The notes: generated from the sequence alone by a model not told the origin. A stretch of 64,000 bases of DNA from Lithospermum erythrorhizon (GCA_019722365.1 JADFUC010000304.1:124001-188000), one strand, 5' to 3'; shown: positions 26,261 to 40,224, counted from the first letter of the stretch. Made by a program: numbers and translations.

Positions 26261-26539
26261 TTAGGATAGTGGTTAATGGTTAGACACTCAATTGTCATGA
26301 TAAAGGTCGATCATTCAACCGTCGCTGCTAAGATTTGTCAAAGGCAAAATATTTTTCTAAGAAAAAGGAACAAAGAAGGTTGAAGAGGAGCACTATTATG
26401 CCCACCCCTTGAGCTTCGAGAGGTGGCCACAATTGTAATAAGTTCTTATTAATAACAACTAAACATGAAGAGACGTTTGAATGATCGACAATATATAAGC
26501 TACAAAATTTGCAGCCTTGATCACCGATTACCGTTTTGG

Positions 26540-26789
26540 AAATGGATGGAACATCATACCATTTAGAGTACAGGAAAGTGAACAGAAGACCATTACAACA
26601 GCGCTTCAATCCCACATTTCTCAGGGTTAAAATATGCACCTTCGATCTCCTTGAACATCAAGAATGAGAATGCAGACAAAAATCGCAAAATACTTATGCC
26701 TTCACTTCATATAACCTAAACCGTATCTTGTTGATGATCAACCTAATTTCTCTTTCAATTCCCTGGCTGCACATTCCTCAACCGTTTAC
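26540..26789 (-). pseudogene. NUDX1-like pseudogene fragment (exon 2)
   Basis: The minus strand here is a decayed copy of exon 2 of the NUDX1-like gene at 31.2-32.2 kb. GAGGAATGTGCAGC is identical in both, and the reading GEECAARELKEK can be traced through frame breaks. Further on, blocks matching EVKP, CIFI, PEKCG and WYD appear in order. Even the 3' splice site is kept (TTTCAG then GT, at 26,789-26,794). Stops and shifts destroy the frame and no exon 1 was found. It is best read as a leftover of a tandem duplication of the NUDX1 gene, with FolD now lying between the two copies. Confidence 0.65.
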
Positions 26790-26809
26790 CTGAAAGCAAG
26801 CACGTCTTG

Positions 26810-27539
26810 GTTGAATGATTACTACTACACATGAATACAATATATTTTTCTTGCCACTCAATAAACTTAGGACATAAACTTATATATATTTCAGTTCTTC
26901 CACATCTGTTTTGAATTCCTTGAGTTCAACATTCAAAGATATTAATAATACGAGTAAAAAAAGATCCCATGTTTTTTTCTGCCCTTCTGAAATAGCAATT
27001 GACTGAAAGCGATCTCATTATGTAGGAATTACTTAAAGCTCAACATAGCACACATAATTATTTTAACTACCTAGTTGAGCAAAGAGTCTGAAGTTATGAA
27101 GAAGATTAAAAATCACTTTGGGAATACAATAAGGGGACTAATTGTTAGAGAATCTTTATATGTTCGAAAAAAGAAAAGATGATTCGTCTAAATTCTCTAG
27201 ACCTATATTGAACAAGAGGGTACACATATAAGGCAGTTAGGTCCAGAACAGCTTCAATGTGATTCACCATCAAGATCAACATGCCCAAAAGCCTCGGAAG
27301 AGGCTAATGTCTAAGCGGGGTAACAGGGGAGGGAGGTCGGAAACAGTCGGATAGTACGCAACCTTATCCCAGTGATAACATTGAGGCTGTTTCCGAATTG
27401 ACCCAAGAGTGTCTATTAAAAATTCCATGGGTAAAACATAAATGAAACAATATAACAAGTAAAGGTAGCGAAGCTTCCAAAATACTTCGCAAAAAATCAC
27501 ATAATCATTAGATAAAGACGAAGAAACATACCCAAACAA
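26810..27539. other. FolD 3' flank with a SINE fragment
   Basis: This holds the probable FolD 3' UTR and downstream DNA. It contains the TS-like SINE fragment listed separately. There is no other gene signal. Confidence 0.35.
27270..27425 (-). mobile_element. TS-like SINE fragment
   Basis: On the minus strand the region reads TCGGAAACAGCCTC, then TGTTATCAC, GGATAAGGTTGCG and CCGACTG, and ends GGCATGTTG. The same blocks in the same order occur on the plus strand at 52,113-52,205 inside the flippase intron. They resemble the conserved body of TS-type plant SINEs (CGGAAACAGCCTC…AAGGT…), known from memory. The tRNA-like head is not recognisable, so this is probably 5' truncated. Confidence 0.55.
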
Positions 27540-30199
27540 TCAAGTGATATTGAAAGTACGCTTTGCAGACTCCAGAGTGTTGAGCAGCAGCATTGCCACG
27601 GTCATTGGTCCAACACCTCCGGGAACAGGACTAATTGCAGAAGCTATTGATGTGGCTTCTTCAAAGCACACATCTCCTATGAGCCTGTACCCATATTCCT
27701 CACTGGGGTCCTGCAACGCTTGTCACTATCATTAAATTAACCTCAATGGGGTATGACAAAATCCAAATTGGCTGAGTTCTATTACCTACAAGAGTCTCCA
27801 GAAATTTAAATTTGATCTTAACCTTTGGTTTAAAGTACTTAAACCACTCTCAATATATAGTAGTGTAGTTATACCTTAATAGGATTTGTACCAACATCTA
27901 GAACCGCCACCCCCGGCTTCAACCAACTTGAGCGAACCAAATTAGGCATTCCAGCAGCCACAATCAGGATATCAGCTTCACGGGCTATTATCTCAGGGTT
28001 ACTTGAGTAGGCGTGCAAAATGCTTACTGTAGCATGGTGCCTCTACAAAATAATTTGAGTACAAGATAATCATATGAATCAGTTCAATATGTTCTTGATA
28101 ATATGATCAGGAAACTTAAGGGCACCTGCAATATCAAGGACAATGGTACACCAACAATATTGCTCCGTCCAATCACTACAACATGTTTTCCCATAAGTTC
28201 CACATTATACCTCAGCAGCAACTCAATACAACCTTTTGGAGTACAAGGGATAAACAAAGGTTCCTTTCCGCACAGGGCCAAACTACCAATGTTCAATGGA
28301 TGAAAGCCATCTACATCTTTCTCCAGGCATACTTCATCAAATATTCTCACTTCATCCAAATGCTGTGAAAGTACTTTGTTATTACTTGTAATACAGCTCT
28401 TTTCCTGGATATCTTTCTATTTCTAATCAAAAGCACACCCTAAGAGAGATTACCACTGCAACCGACATATTTATGCAATATGAAAATCTCAGCTCGGGAT
28501 AACTATTTTTAATGGTATCCTTGAATTAAACATGATGGGAATCGTAGTAACGGAAGCAACAACAAGAAAAGGCGACTGGATAATTTGATTAATTTCAAGA
28601 GTAGTCAGATCTGCAACGACACTCACAGCTCTCCTCTTTGTCATGCACCGCCTAAAACCAAGGGGTCAACAAAATAGAATGGAACAAAACCGAATCCACT
28701 TCAAAGAACTGAAGCTTGAAAAATAGATTTTGTCTACTACAGAGATTAGTGCGTATTTAATAAGAACAGTTTCTTAATTTTGGGGTCATGCAGATATGCA
28801 AATGTTGCTTTTAGAATGGATTCAAGAACCTTGATATTTTCCCAAGTTTTTTAGAAGTCGTAATCTTGTCACAGGGCTCACCTTTGGTAAAGGAAGTTGC
28901 ACGAGAACACCATGAAAAGATGGATTCTTATTGAAATAGGACACTGCATTGCAAACTTGTTCAGTCGTGCAATGCTCTGGCAGTTCGGTAAGTTCAAACT
29001 TCATTCCAACCTCTTCACAGGCAATACTTTTATTGCGAACATAGCTTTGAGAATCACGTCTCTCACCCACCAAGATTACAGCTAAACCAGGTACTTCTCC
29101 AACAGATGCTTTCATCTTTCTTACTTCATTAGCTACCTTTGATCTTATTTCCTCAGCAATCACATTCCCATACAGAACCGTTGCACCAGCTGAACCTGAA
29201 AACGATGAAGCATAAACATGTTTCCAGCAGCACTATTTCAAAACTCAGTTAGATATGTACCAGTTGAATTAGTACAGACATATATTTCAACACAATTTTC
29301 CAACTAAAAAATCACAGCATTACTGTTAGAAACCTACAAGTTAGCTACCTATAAACATCCATTAGGATAGAACCAGTTTCGAGTTTTGATGATCGAATAT
29401 TTAAATTTTGAACTTAAATATTTTTAATAAGTTGTACAATGTTTGGAGAAAATATATCAAAATATAGTATTTTGAACCTACTGTACCATTAAAATGATAA
29501 TTTTAATCAAACCAAAGTTGCGTGTCAATTAATACCACAAAGTTTCTTAAATTTGACCATTGAAAAAAAACAGGACTATCTTTTAGGGATGGAGGTAGTA
29601 TTTGATATTTTGATAAGCTCCAAAAAAGTGGTATTACTCAAAATTTCCTCGGTCTAAAAGAAATTAAACACCATTAATCATTGCATTAAAAATAAAAATA
29701 CTCTATTAAACCAAACACAAAATGAATTAACCACTAGGACCAGTGCATATTACTCGTAAATGACGAGGTCTCGGGTTGGACTACTTATAATGACAAAGGC
29801 CGCATTTAAAAAAAATACAAACTAAATGCATCAAATATTCGAGCTACTAATAACAACATCAACAAATAAAAGTTGACAGAAAAATAAATAACCAACATAT
29901 TAAAAAAAAAAACCAACAAGCATTACAAATATGAAAAATTAAGCAACCCCAAAACCTTTTGCATAATTGCAGCCAAATTGGGTGGAGGAAACCATATCCT
30001 TAGAAGGCCATATCTCATCATGAAGGTCTAGTGAACAAAGAAGTGGAGATTTAATTATGTTACCAAAATCACTATTATTATTATTACTATAGTTACTAAT
30101 GTTTCTTTGAATATTTATAATTATGTTTGAATTTGATGAAGTTAAGGTTTTGTAGTTGAACCATATCCGACATCCATTGCTTTTCATTAACGCTCTCAT
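27540..30199 (-). CDS. FOLD: Bifunctional FolD protein, probably organellar
   Basis: Methylenetetrahydrofolate dehydrogenase/methenyl-THF cyclohydrolase of one-carbon metabolism. Five exons join in phase: 30199-29956, 29195-28882, 28362-28126, 28042-27875 and 27710-27540, giving 377 residues, all introns GT-AG. Residues 1-86 are a non-conserved, Arg/Lys/Ser/Asn-rich leader without early acids, suggesting import into mitochondria, or possibly chloroplasts; [11 protein letters not shown] resembles the leader of plant mitochondrial FolD1. Catalytic features are present: YVRNK (Tyr133, Lys137), [17 protein letters not shown] (201-210), the NADP-site stretch GRSNIVG (251-257) and signature PGGVGPMTV (351-359). 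No key residue is missing. The start chosen is Met45 of the open frame (30,199), because the sequence then looks like a presequence; 30,331 is an alternative. It lies between a NUDX1 gene and its dead copy. Confidence 0.9.
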
Positions 30200-30690
30200 G
30201 GTGTCTATCTGCTCACTTCTTACTGTTCTTTCCGTGGTTGTGTATGTACGATGATGTTTGGTTGAAACGAGTCGAGTCGGTCGGGTACTACTCAATTCAA
30301 CTCCAAGAAAACGAGTACATCCTTCTATCATTATCCTATTCGTTAACTAACGAATGGTATAATAAATTGATTAATGGAATCCTACATTCAAATGGATAAC
30401 GAGTTAACCGGCTCGTTGCCGGCACTACTTGCAACTTGCAAGTATTCTCGGTTCAGGCCCATATAATGTACGAGCTTTCCCATCATTTATTAAGTTACAA
30501 TAAGTTAGAAGTTTATGCACGGTTCATAAGTATCTATAATCAACATTTGTCTAGATCATACATATGTGTTATTTGTGAGTTATATCACATTGTTAAATTA
30601 TTAACGTATGCATTGTGAATAAGGTTGGGATGAGTAACATTTACATTAACTTTTGACTAAAGTTAGATTGAAAAATTTATACATTTGAAT
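30200..30690. other. FolD promoter side
   Basis: Upstream region of the minus-strand FolD gene. The first 130 bases stay open in the FolD frame. No TATA box of good quality and no other gene is seen. Confidence 0.35.
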
Positions 30691-30700
30691 CAATCTTGAG

Positions 30701-30764
30701 AATCGAACCCATGACCTCTAAATCACTAGAAGACCTCCTAACCACTAGGCTATTCAATATTCTC
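30701..30764 (-). mobile_element. Truncated tRNA-derived SINE
   Basis: The minus strand carries an A box-like TAGCCTAGTGGTTAGGAGG and a B box-like GGGTTCGATT, spaced as in a tRNA promoter. It is nearly the same sequence as the SINE at 48,285-48,400. CAATCTTGAG stands directly on both sides (30,691-30,700 and 30,765-30,774), which looks like a 10-bp target-site duplication around a short, tail-less copy. Confidence 0.65.
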
Positions 30765-30774
30765 CAATCTTGAG

Positions 30775-31233
30775 TAATGCTTGATACAATAATTTGTACA
30801 CTAGAAGTAATATGCACATAAACTATAAATAATATATATACTAGCCTTAAGGTATATGCACAATGTATAGATAACATTGCTATCATATTTCACGCATTGG
30901 ACTTCAAGGGAGATGCACACTATAGTAAAAACTTTTTAATGAAAGCAACTCCACAATGCTCAAAGTTTCATAGTAGATTAACTTTAGTAACTACAATAAG
31001 TAGTTCAATAGAACAACATAAATATTAACATGATCTTGGAGGCAGATCAAACAACTAATTGAGTACTAAGTAATTACTCTCATAGAATATCTCCACAACA
31101 CTGATCACACTAATAACTTTTTAACTAAAAATATTTGTAGACATTAAGATTCCTCATATTGTCTCCCTTTCCTCTGCATTCCTAGACACACAACACAATC
31201 ACAGTTCGTAAGCTCCAAACTCGACCATCGATT
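30775..31233. other. NUDX1 3' flank
   Basis: AT-rich DNA downstream of the minus-strand NUDX1-like gene. No gene or repeat is recognised. Confidence 0.35.
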
Positions 31234-32880
<1,647 letters not shown>

Positions 32881-33185
32881 CATTAAGAACTAGCTAGATT
32901 AATCTAACTATTTCTCACAAATTGGAAATATGATTAGGTGAGATAAAAGGCGGAAGGAAGGGAGAAGATGAAAGATATGAGGAGAGGGGGAGCCTTGAAG
33001 GGAGAGAAGATTCTGCAAGAGAAAAAAAGAGGAATGAGAATGTACTTTAACTAAAACTATGTTCCAAATGAATGTTACACACCGTATACTGTGTTTGACG
33101 GACTGGCTATAACAAACTTCATTAAAATAGTAAAATAATAAAATAACTTTCGTAACTAATGATATTTATCTATTTAGCCATAACA
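32881..33185 (-). repeat. 3' LTR of the gypsy element
   Basis: Aligned with 37,047-37,339: AACTATTTCTCACAAATT against AACTATTTTTCACAAATT, a shared GA-rich tract (GGAAGG, GAGAAG), GAATGTACT, then ATAACAAACT, ending ATAACA in both. Confidence 0.7.
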
Positions 33186-36100
33186 TTTTGCCCACCACTT
33201 AAAATTTTCAACATCCCTAAGGAAAATAAAGTAATTCTTTTAATGATATCATAATCTTCCTTGTGACTTGATGCGGGATGAACTAATCCATTGAATCGAC
33301 AGTGCGAGGACTCTAGCCTCTTTTACATAAGCGAGTTGAAAATGCTTTGGCCCAGACATTAAAACTCCATTTGAATCAAAAGGGCAATTGAAGTTTGGTT
33401 CCTTCAACAAAAGAGGCATGAAAAACATCAGCTATGGATGCGAATTCGGAGATAATTAGGAGTGATGACAATCGTTTGGCAGAAAGGGCCATAATACTTC
33501 GGAGAGAGCTTCATGTGTGACGAAGGGCCAAGAAACATGATAGGCTAAAATTTCAAATGTGACAAGTCACCATCGAAATTCTCTTTCGTAGCGGTATTGA
33601 ATTAGAACTTTGTGTCTTCATGCGATTACACATTGCTTTGGCCAGTATCTTTGAGGAAGTTAATCATTTACGTCATCTTTGAGGACACAGGGAAGCAATA
33701 GAGTGAGCACCGTCTGGGATAGGAACTACTTGGGTTAAGAGATGTAGAGGTAACCAAATAAAAACTTCAAAGAACATTAAGGTTTGGTGATACAACGTGT
33801 ACCGATTACTAAGCCAAGGACAACCATGAATTCCAAGCTTTGGGTTTGTGGTTAAGACATGCATCGAGGTAGGATTCCAAACAACGATTCAAGCGTGATT
33901 TAGTGTTTCTTTGAGATTGTTGGCGGTGGAGTAGCTAAAGGGTGGTACCTAGGAGTTTGAAAGTGCTTTCAAAAATACTAACGAAACTTTATCACGATCG
34001 GACTGTGTAATTGAGGTCGTATAATTTGTGAGGTGATCAATGAATAACAGCTCTGTTAGGCGAATAAAAGGGATGAAAGGCTAATGGAAATGGGCAAACT
34101 TTGTGAGCCTACTCTACTGATAACAACTTTGACTATCTACAATATTAAAGGATAGTCTTTGTGATCGGATTTTGGGCCCTACATAAAATCCATGAAATGT
34201 GAGTCCATGGTTTGTCCGGAATGGAGTAGGGGTTTTAATGATCAGGCGTGGCCGTTGCTTTCAGTCTTGTTTTGTTGACAAATTCAGTGAAATGAGGTAA
34301 TAACCTACCACTTCATCATGGCTTTCCATGAAAGGCTTTTAAGGCATTGGTAAGGCATAGTCAAATTTAAGTGGGGCCCAGTATGCTTTCTGATAGTTTG
34401 CCTCAAGCTTGGTTATTTCCCTACTTGAATTGACGCTTTCGTAATAAAATGCCTTCTTTGTATAAGTAATGACGGTGGAGGTGTGATAAGACAAAAAGCG
34501 ACAAGTTGTTCGATGTGAATCTCATAGGATTAAAAACTGACCTAAGATCAGCAGTGTAGAATAGGAAGTAACGAACATAGTAAGTGCAAGCTCCTTGGCA
34601 TGAGAGGAGTATCGGCAACTATATTAGTCTTGCCAGGGCTTATATTGAATAGAATAGTCCAATCCCAACAACTTTATTCTGCAGCCTTTTATTGCATCCT
34701 TGTGTATTTCGATCCATAATTTTGAGGCTTTGGTGGTGATTTGATGATAAATAGTCTCCACTTTTAGTAATTATCTCGACTTTTTAAACCGCCCGAATAA
34801 AAACTAAGGTTCTCTCATAGATCGAAGCTAGGTAGTGAGGAGAGTGCTGCTAAAAAAATGCTATAAATTACGCCTGCTGCAGAAATCTTGCTCAAATGCC
34901 TTGAAGGAAGCATATGTCTGATGATAAAGGAGATTAAAGTTAAGACAATATTAAGCAGGAGGACGTCATTGCCTTTTTAGTGCTTCCAAAGCAATAGTTG
35001 AGTCTTATCCACTGAAACAATCTTTTTTAAGGAAGTAGTTTAAGGTTTGGCTAAAGAGACATAATTTTAATAGGCACAGTGAGACTAGAAACCTAAATGA
35101 GGACTTAATATTGGTAGGTCGTGGCCATTTAACCCCAGCATAGACTCTATTTCTTTGGGTCTGGTAGAACCCCTAACGGTAATTAAAGTGACCCGGATAT
35201 TCTGATATTTGGAATTGCCAAATGTACATTTGAGGTTTAGCAAGCAGTATGATCACTTGAGATACAAGACTAAGTGTAAGTGTGTAGTGAGTTTCCAAAA
35301 TTGCGGCTATAGACTAAAATGTCATCGAAAAACAACAAAATAAATTTTCTTAAGTAGTAGCCAAAAATGTAGAGAGTTGAAAAGTGGTGATTGCATTTGG
35401 CAGTCCAAATGGCATGACCAAAAATTCAAAGTGGCGTGATGTGTTTTAAAGTTGTTTGGAAATGTCTTGAGATCATTCTCACTTGAAAATAACGACCGAA
35501 GATCAAGTTTGAAAAAATGGTATACCGTATAGTTCATTAAAGAGATGCGTCCGCTATAGGAATAGGAAAACATTTTCACAATCAAATCGACAAAATATCT
35601 ATAATTAACACATTCTCAACATAACTTCTTCTTCTTTGCTTAGAATCACGGGGGGGAGGCAAAGGATTTAATTTGAGTTGAATAGGGCAGAACAGAGAGG
35701 TTTAGGTGATATTCGATCTTTGGATGTGAGGGTACCTATAAAGGGAGGCCGTTTGGGAGGCATCGGGTTTGAGTTGAATGGTATGGGAATGGGTCTAATA
35801 GGAGGGGGAGGTAGTAGGCTCACGAATACACATTTTGATTGGTCGACAAAGGATAAAGAGCGTTAAGGAATGTCGGAAAATTTGGGATGGGGGATTAGGC
35901 GAATTCTGGGTGATGAGAGTGTGAAGGAAACAAACTTAGGCAAGAGCACCTTTGTTGTACCATTTAGTCAAAATTTTTGGAAGATATGGATTGCAGACAG
36001 GGAGACATTTGTGACTAATTAGGGAGTCATGCAGTCGGGTTAAATGTGCATTTGATTAATCAAAGGTGACGTATTTGTGTTGTCAATCAGCATGATACCA

Positions 36101-37046
36101 TTTACATATCTGAATCAAAATTCTAACGAAATTGGATCTGGATAGTCCATTCAAACTTAGTAATAATCGTGCTAAACAGCCATTGCTTAATGTAGCTAAC
36201 AAAGAGATAATTACCGGAGTAGTATGGCACTAGGTTTAGTATTCTGAGGCCTTCGAGGAAGGTATGAGGTATTTGTGATTAATAAATAAGAATATGCAAA
36301 CTTTGGTTGTGGGGAGTGACTAGTGAGTATGAAGGTGGGATGGTAGAGTGGCCTAAAATAGTATTGAGAGAACTACAGGGAGGAGAATCTACTAGTTTCA
36401 ATTGGCCTAAATAGTATTGAGAGGAGCTTCGGAAGATCGATTTGGTACTATTCCCGAAGACCTTGAAGCCAAATTTCATATCGACCCTCGAAATGCGAGT
36501 AGCCATATTGATCCCGATTTTGTTCCGCCACATGGGTGAGCTGTGCCATGCATTCCAAAGCCAACGTGTAGGTTGGATCCATCAAATCACAGGACACTCT
36601 GTTTGAGGGGTGAAATGGCGTTGGGTGGTTTATTTAAGAGCTGGTGGAATCTTTGCAAATAGAGGCTTGGTGGGAGACTTGACAAGCATTAAGTATATGT
36701 GGGGAGGTGGAAGGTCTGGGAGGAAATTTAGCTTTAGTAGGTGAAAGAACTAGTGGCATGATTACTATTGTGAATTTGGGTAGAGAGGTCCATCATTTGT
36801 TTTATCGTTGTTGTTTGGAATTGTTTCATTATTTAGAGTTAAGTCATTTAAACTTCTTGTGTTTATCTTTTATGTTTGTATAGTTAATGTAATTTTATTG
36901 AATTATTCTTCAATTATTTCATCATGGCTTTGAAGGTGAAAATTGGAACCTCTAAAGAGTGAGTTTGTCCAAAGTTGGATGGTGGCTTCTTTAAGTTTGA
37001 TGAGGAAGATCAGCCATAGTAGGAGAAAATTACAAACGATACCAAA

Positions 37047-37339
37047 TGTTAGAACTTAAGCTAGATTGTTAACTATTTTTCACAAATTAGTAACAGTACG
37101 GTAAAAGATAAAGGAAGGGAAGAGAGAGAAGGGAGAGATAAATAGGGGGAAAGAAGGGATAACAAAAAGGAAAGAGAAGAAAAGTGAAAAAGAGAAAGAG
37201 GGAGAAGAATGTACTAACTTAAATGATATTTCAATGGTATTACAACATATATAATGTTGGCTTGACCTAGAACAATAACAAACTCATAGAAAATAGTAAT
37301 ATAAAATATACTCTTAAAATATGGACAAAAATGATAACA
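37047..37339 (-). repeat. 5' LTR of the gypsy element
   Basis: Starts TGTTAG on the plus strand and ends ATAACA, so it has TG…CA ends. The central 130 bases on the plus strand are almost pure purine (GGAAGGGAAGAGAGAGAAGG and similar), meaning a pyrimidine-rich stretch in the element's RNA sense. Confidence 0.7.
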
Positions 37340-39100
37340 AATATTCTCTAAGGTTAAATATAATATTTCTATGGAGAGTGCAAATATACTCCAGGTAGAT
37401 GCAATATATTTTCTACGGACCATTGTAATTTTATGTTGGCCGGTCAGCGTTGAAATTGACCCGATTCGATGATGAATTGACCCCAACCAACTCCATAATC
37501 AACCGATAGAGCATTTAGCATGAAAGTTTACTTGCAATTTACATCATATTGATATTTACCGATCTTTTCCCTTCGACCCCCAAACTTTCATTTTGTGTAA
37601 AGTAAGCCCTGTATTAATAACATATCATGAATTGAAATTCACCATCAATGTATTCCCACTTTCCGCTGTTCTAAAATATATTGTATTTTAAAATTTTAAT
37701 TTTAAATATTTGATCGTTGTATATATTATTGTGAAATATAGTATTTTCAACCTATTTTATTATTAGAGGTTGTTTGGCTATTTGTTTTACTTGGGCTAAA
37801 ATTTACTAATAAACTCCAAAATCACTCTTGATGTTTTGAAACACGCATGTATATAAGAAAACTCATCTAATATTCTCTTTTAATTTTCTAATCATATTCG
37901 ATATCAAACAAAAAAATGCTTGCCGAGATTTTGTTCTATACCGTTTAGTATGGACATATTGAATGTAATTGGAGCTAAATTATCAATTCAAGTTTGTAAA
38001 AGAGATGCCCAAGCAACATGATATGGGGTACTTAGATAAGAATATAGAAATCACTAGCTACCAAGCAACCATGCATATATTCTTCCTTCACATATAGCAA
38101 AATATTATTGTCCCATCTAGCAACCAATTGTGTTAATAATCATATCATTCTTAATGCATCCTTATTTAAGATATCCTGAAATAATGATAAATTTATGACG
38201 GTTATTAATAAATAACTATTTAATTATTATCAAGTATATATAAAATATTTGTAACGATTTATTTGACAGATTATACCTGAACTAGCTAGCCTAATCATTT
38301 GTGATTTATTTATTAGGGGAATGTGATAGTGTAGAAATTGTGATGTCGATCAACTACAGGACTCGCGGCAGATTATTCTTTTGTGAGTGTCGTGGGTAAA
38401 TCTCGGACCAAAAGAAAGTGTTGGTAGGAAATCGAAGCCCGACATAAGTGCAACTAGCTCATTACCAACTTAGCCACCCTTACGAATATACTACATATAT
38501 ATACGAACGGTGTAGTGTTTAATTAATATTAATACGGTCTAATATTGAATGTAATTGGAGCTAAAATGAAATTAAGTAGGCAGACGCTCGAGATGCTCAA
38601 GCAACATGTGATACCATACTTAGATAAAGAACATAATTCACTGGCAACGAACCATGCATATATTCATTGTTATAGAATAATAATAAATTATAAATTCGGC
38701 CCGATAAAAGCGAAAGTAAATATTAGCATCTTATCCTCTTCAAGGATTCGAATCAAGCAAGTGAGAATACCGTATTGAAGTGGTTTCAAAAGTCTCTCGT
38801 CCGACCAATTGAGGCACGTCAAATTATTCTTCCGTGGAATCCAAAGGCGAGGACGTTGAGGAAGCGCATTAGTGTGGTTCTGCTTCTTTGAATAATATTA
38901 ATGATCTAGCTATAAACTATCTAGCAAACATACAATTATATTCCAATAATTCTTAATGGATCTTTCTATAAGATAATATCCTCATATAATGCCTCTGAGG
39001 AAGCATCAGATGCACCCTGTTTCACCAAAGATTTCAGGTCTCAATTTTAATAGTTTTATTTACTAAATGTAGTGGTGAGTTATATGTCGCTAAGCAGAAC
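37340..39100. repeat. Intergenic DNA with a 125-bp direct duplication
   Basis: A segment at 37,957-38,085 recurs at 38,542-38,666. Both start TATTGAATGTAATTGGAGCT and end in CATGCATATATTC, with CAAGCAACATG and ACTTAGATAA between. The copies are 585 bases apart and moderately diverged. Neither encodes a recognisable product. The rest of the region is AT-rich without a gene. Confidence 0.55.
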
Positions 39101-39108
39101 TATAAATA
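39101..39108 (+). promoter_or_regulatory. TATA box of the small basic-protein gene
   Basis: TATAAATA lies 92 bases before the ATG at 39,193. A transcription start about 30 bases downstream would give a leader of roughly 60 bases. Confidence 0.5.
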
Positions 39109-39192
39109 CTAGTGTTAGGGAACTCATCGTACTCATATAATTGTGCCAAAAACTAAGAAATTCTCAAGGAAATAAATCTCAAGGCTAATAAA

Positions 39193-40224
39193 ATGACATC
39201 AGTTAAGGTGGAAAAACCTATTGGATCTCAGACGAAGAAAGAGCCTTCAGTGAAGACACCTTCCTCCAAGCAGGGTCCAAAGAAGACTGAGCTCAAGCCT
39301 CGAGACCCTAAGAAAAAGGTAGTACTCGTATTAAATTTCTAAATTCAAATGATATATTTATTTGACTAATCATTTAAAAAATCAACATGACATAAGGCAG
39401 GAACCAATATACACACACCCAAATAGTGATTTAGCACTAAGACCATATACACCGTAATTCATTTTTCAACAATAACAATAGGATGTCGAATTCTTTCTCT
39501 CTCTTAGTATCTTTATTTTCCAGCCATAAAATATATTTTTGAATTTCAAATTCATAATATTTATCATAATTAATGAAAAAGGGTGTAAAAAACTCAAATT
39601 TTTTGGGGAGCCTCAAATGATACAAACATAGCCTCTATTTTAGATCTAGAAAATAAAAATAGTGATATATTTTTTTATTTTATTTTACTTAATTATTGTA
39701 CACAAAATAATTTAAAAACGAAGAGGAAAAAAAAATAAAAGCAACCAACAGTACTCCGTCATGGTGATTAATAACTTTTTGTTTATTTTAAGTATGATTT
39801 TCTGTTTCAGAATTTTGATTACTCTATTCTTTTATTATTTTTCTTAATTTTTTATATTAAAAGTGAAGTGCCTTATTTATTAATAGGTGTCAGTTGCATA
39901 GGGGCCCACATTTGTGATGTAACTCACTCTCGGATTAAGTGCTCTGATCTCCGTGGTGTTATTTTAAATCACAGTCATTATTTAATATGTGAAATAATTT
40001 GATATCTCAATTAAATCTTGTAAATGAGATGATTAATAAGTTAAATTATGCTGAAATAATATCTTTTAATACCTTTTTCATCAAATACGATACACGTATT
40101 CGAAGTAGATAAAAACATCTATCATTAGTCTTATTTATTTGTATCTACTAAACTCAGTAACATTCGATGTTTTATAATGTAACAGAGAACAGCGAAGTCA
40201 CCAGCTGCCAAGAAGAACCCTTGA
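39193..40224 (+). CDS. Small Lys/Pro/Ser-rich basic protein, two exons
   Basis: I do not recognise the family. Exon 1 (39,193-39,318, 42 codons) ends AAAAAG before GTAGTA. After an 867-base AT-rich intron, AACAG precedes exon 2 (40,186-40,224, 12 codons and stop). The frames join without a stop to give 54 residues starting MTSVKVEKPIGSQTKKEP and ending TAKSPAAKKNP. About 17 residues are Lys or Arg and only a few are acidic, with no hydrophobic segment, signal peptide or Cys. Histone H1-like tails and other small DNA- or RNA-binding proteins look like this, but so could a disordered stress protein. A TATA box sits at the right distance, splice sites are good, and codon-level structure (repeated KK, SP and PKK) is not what random AT-rich DNA would give. 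Transcription is unproven. Confidence 0.5.

Larger units (their letters stand above)
32881..37339 (-). mobile_element. Decayed Ty3/gypsy LTR retrotransposon
   Basis: Two diverged copies of one LTR bound about 3.9 kb of internal DNA: 3' LTR at 32,881-33,185 and 5' LTR at 37,047-37,339. Just inside the 5' LTR the minus strand reads TTTGGTATCG, matching the first bases of the initiator-Met tRNA primer site (TGGTATC). Just before the 3' LTR a purine-rich AAGTGGTGGGCAAAA can serve as polypurine tract. Reverse transcriptase remains are at 35.5-35.15 kb: FEFLVMPFGLPNA, then FQLSTF, and a broken form of the catalytic FDD box and LLAK. Downstream integrase and gag parts are too decayed to define well. 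The internal region is short for an autonomous gypsy element, so deletions are likely. No target duplication was resolved. Confidence 0.78.

Noticed and set aside
26262..26325. tRNA-promoter-like words (TAGTGGTTAATGG, GGTCGATCATTC)
   Set aside because: The B box is too degraded to call a SINE with any confidence; only mentioned in the regional entry.
29725..29790. Another possible SINE trace (GAGGTCTCGGGTTGG)
   Set aside because: Only the B box neighbourhood resembles the 48.3 kb SINE and no flanking duplication is visible.
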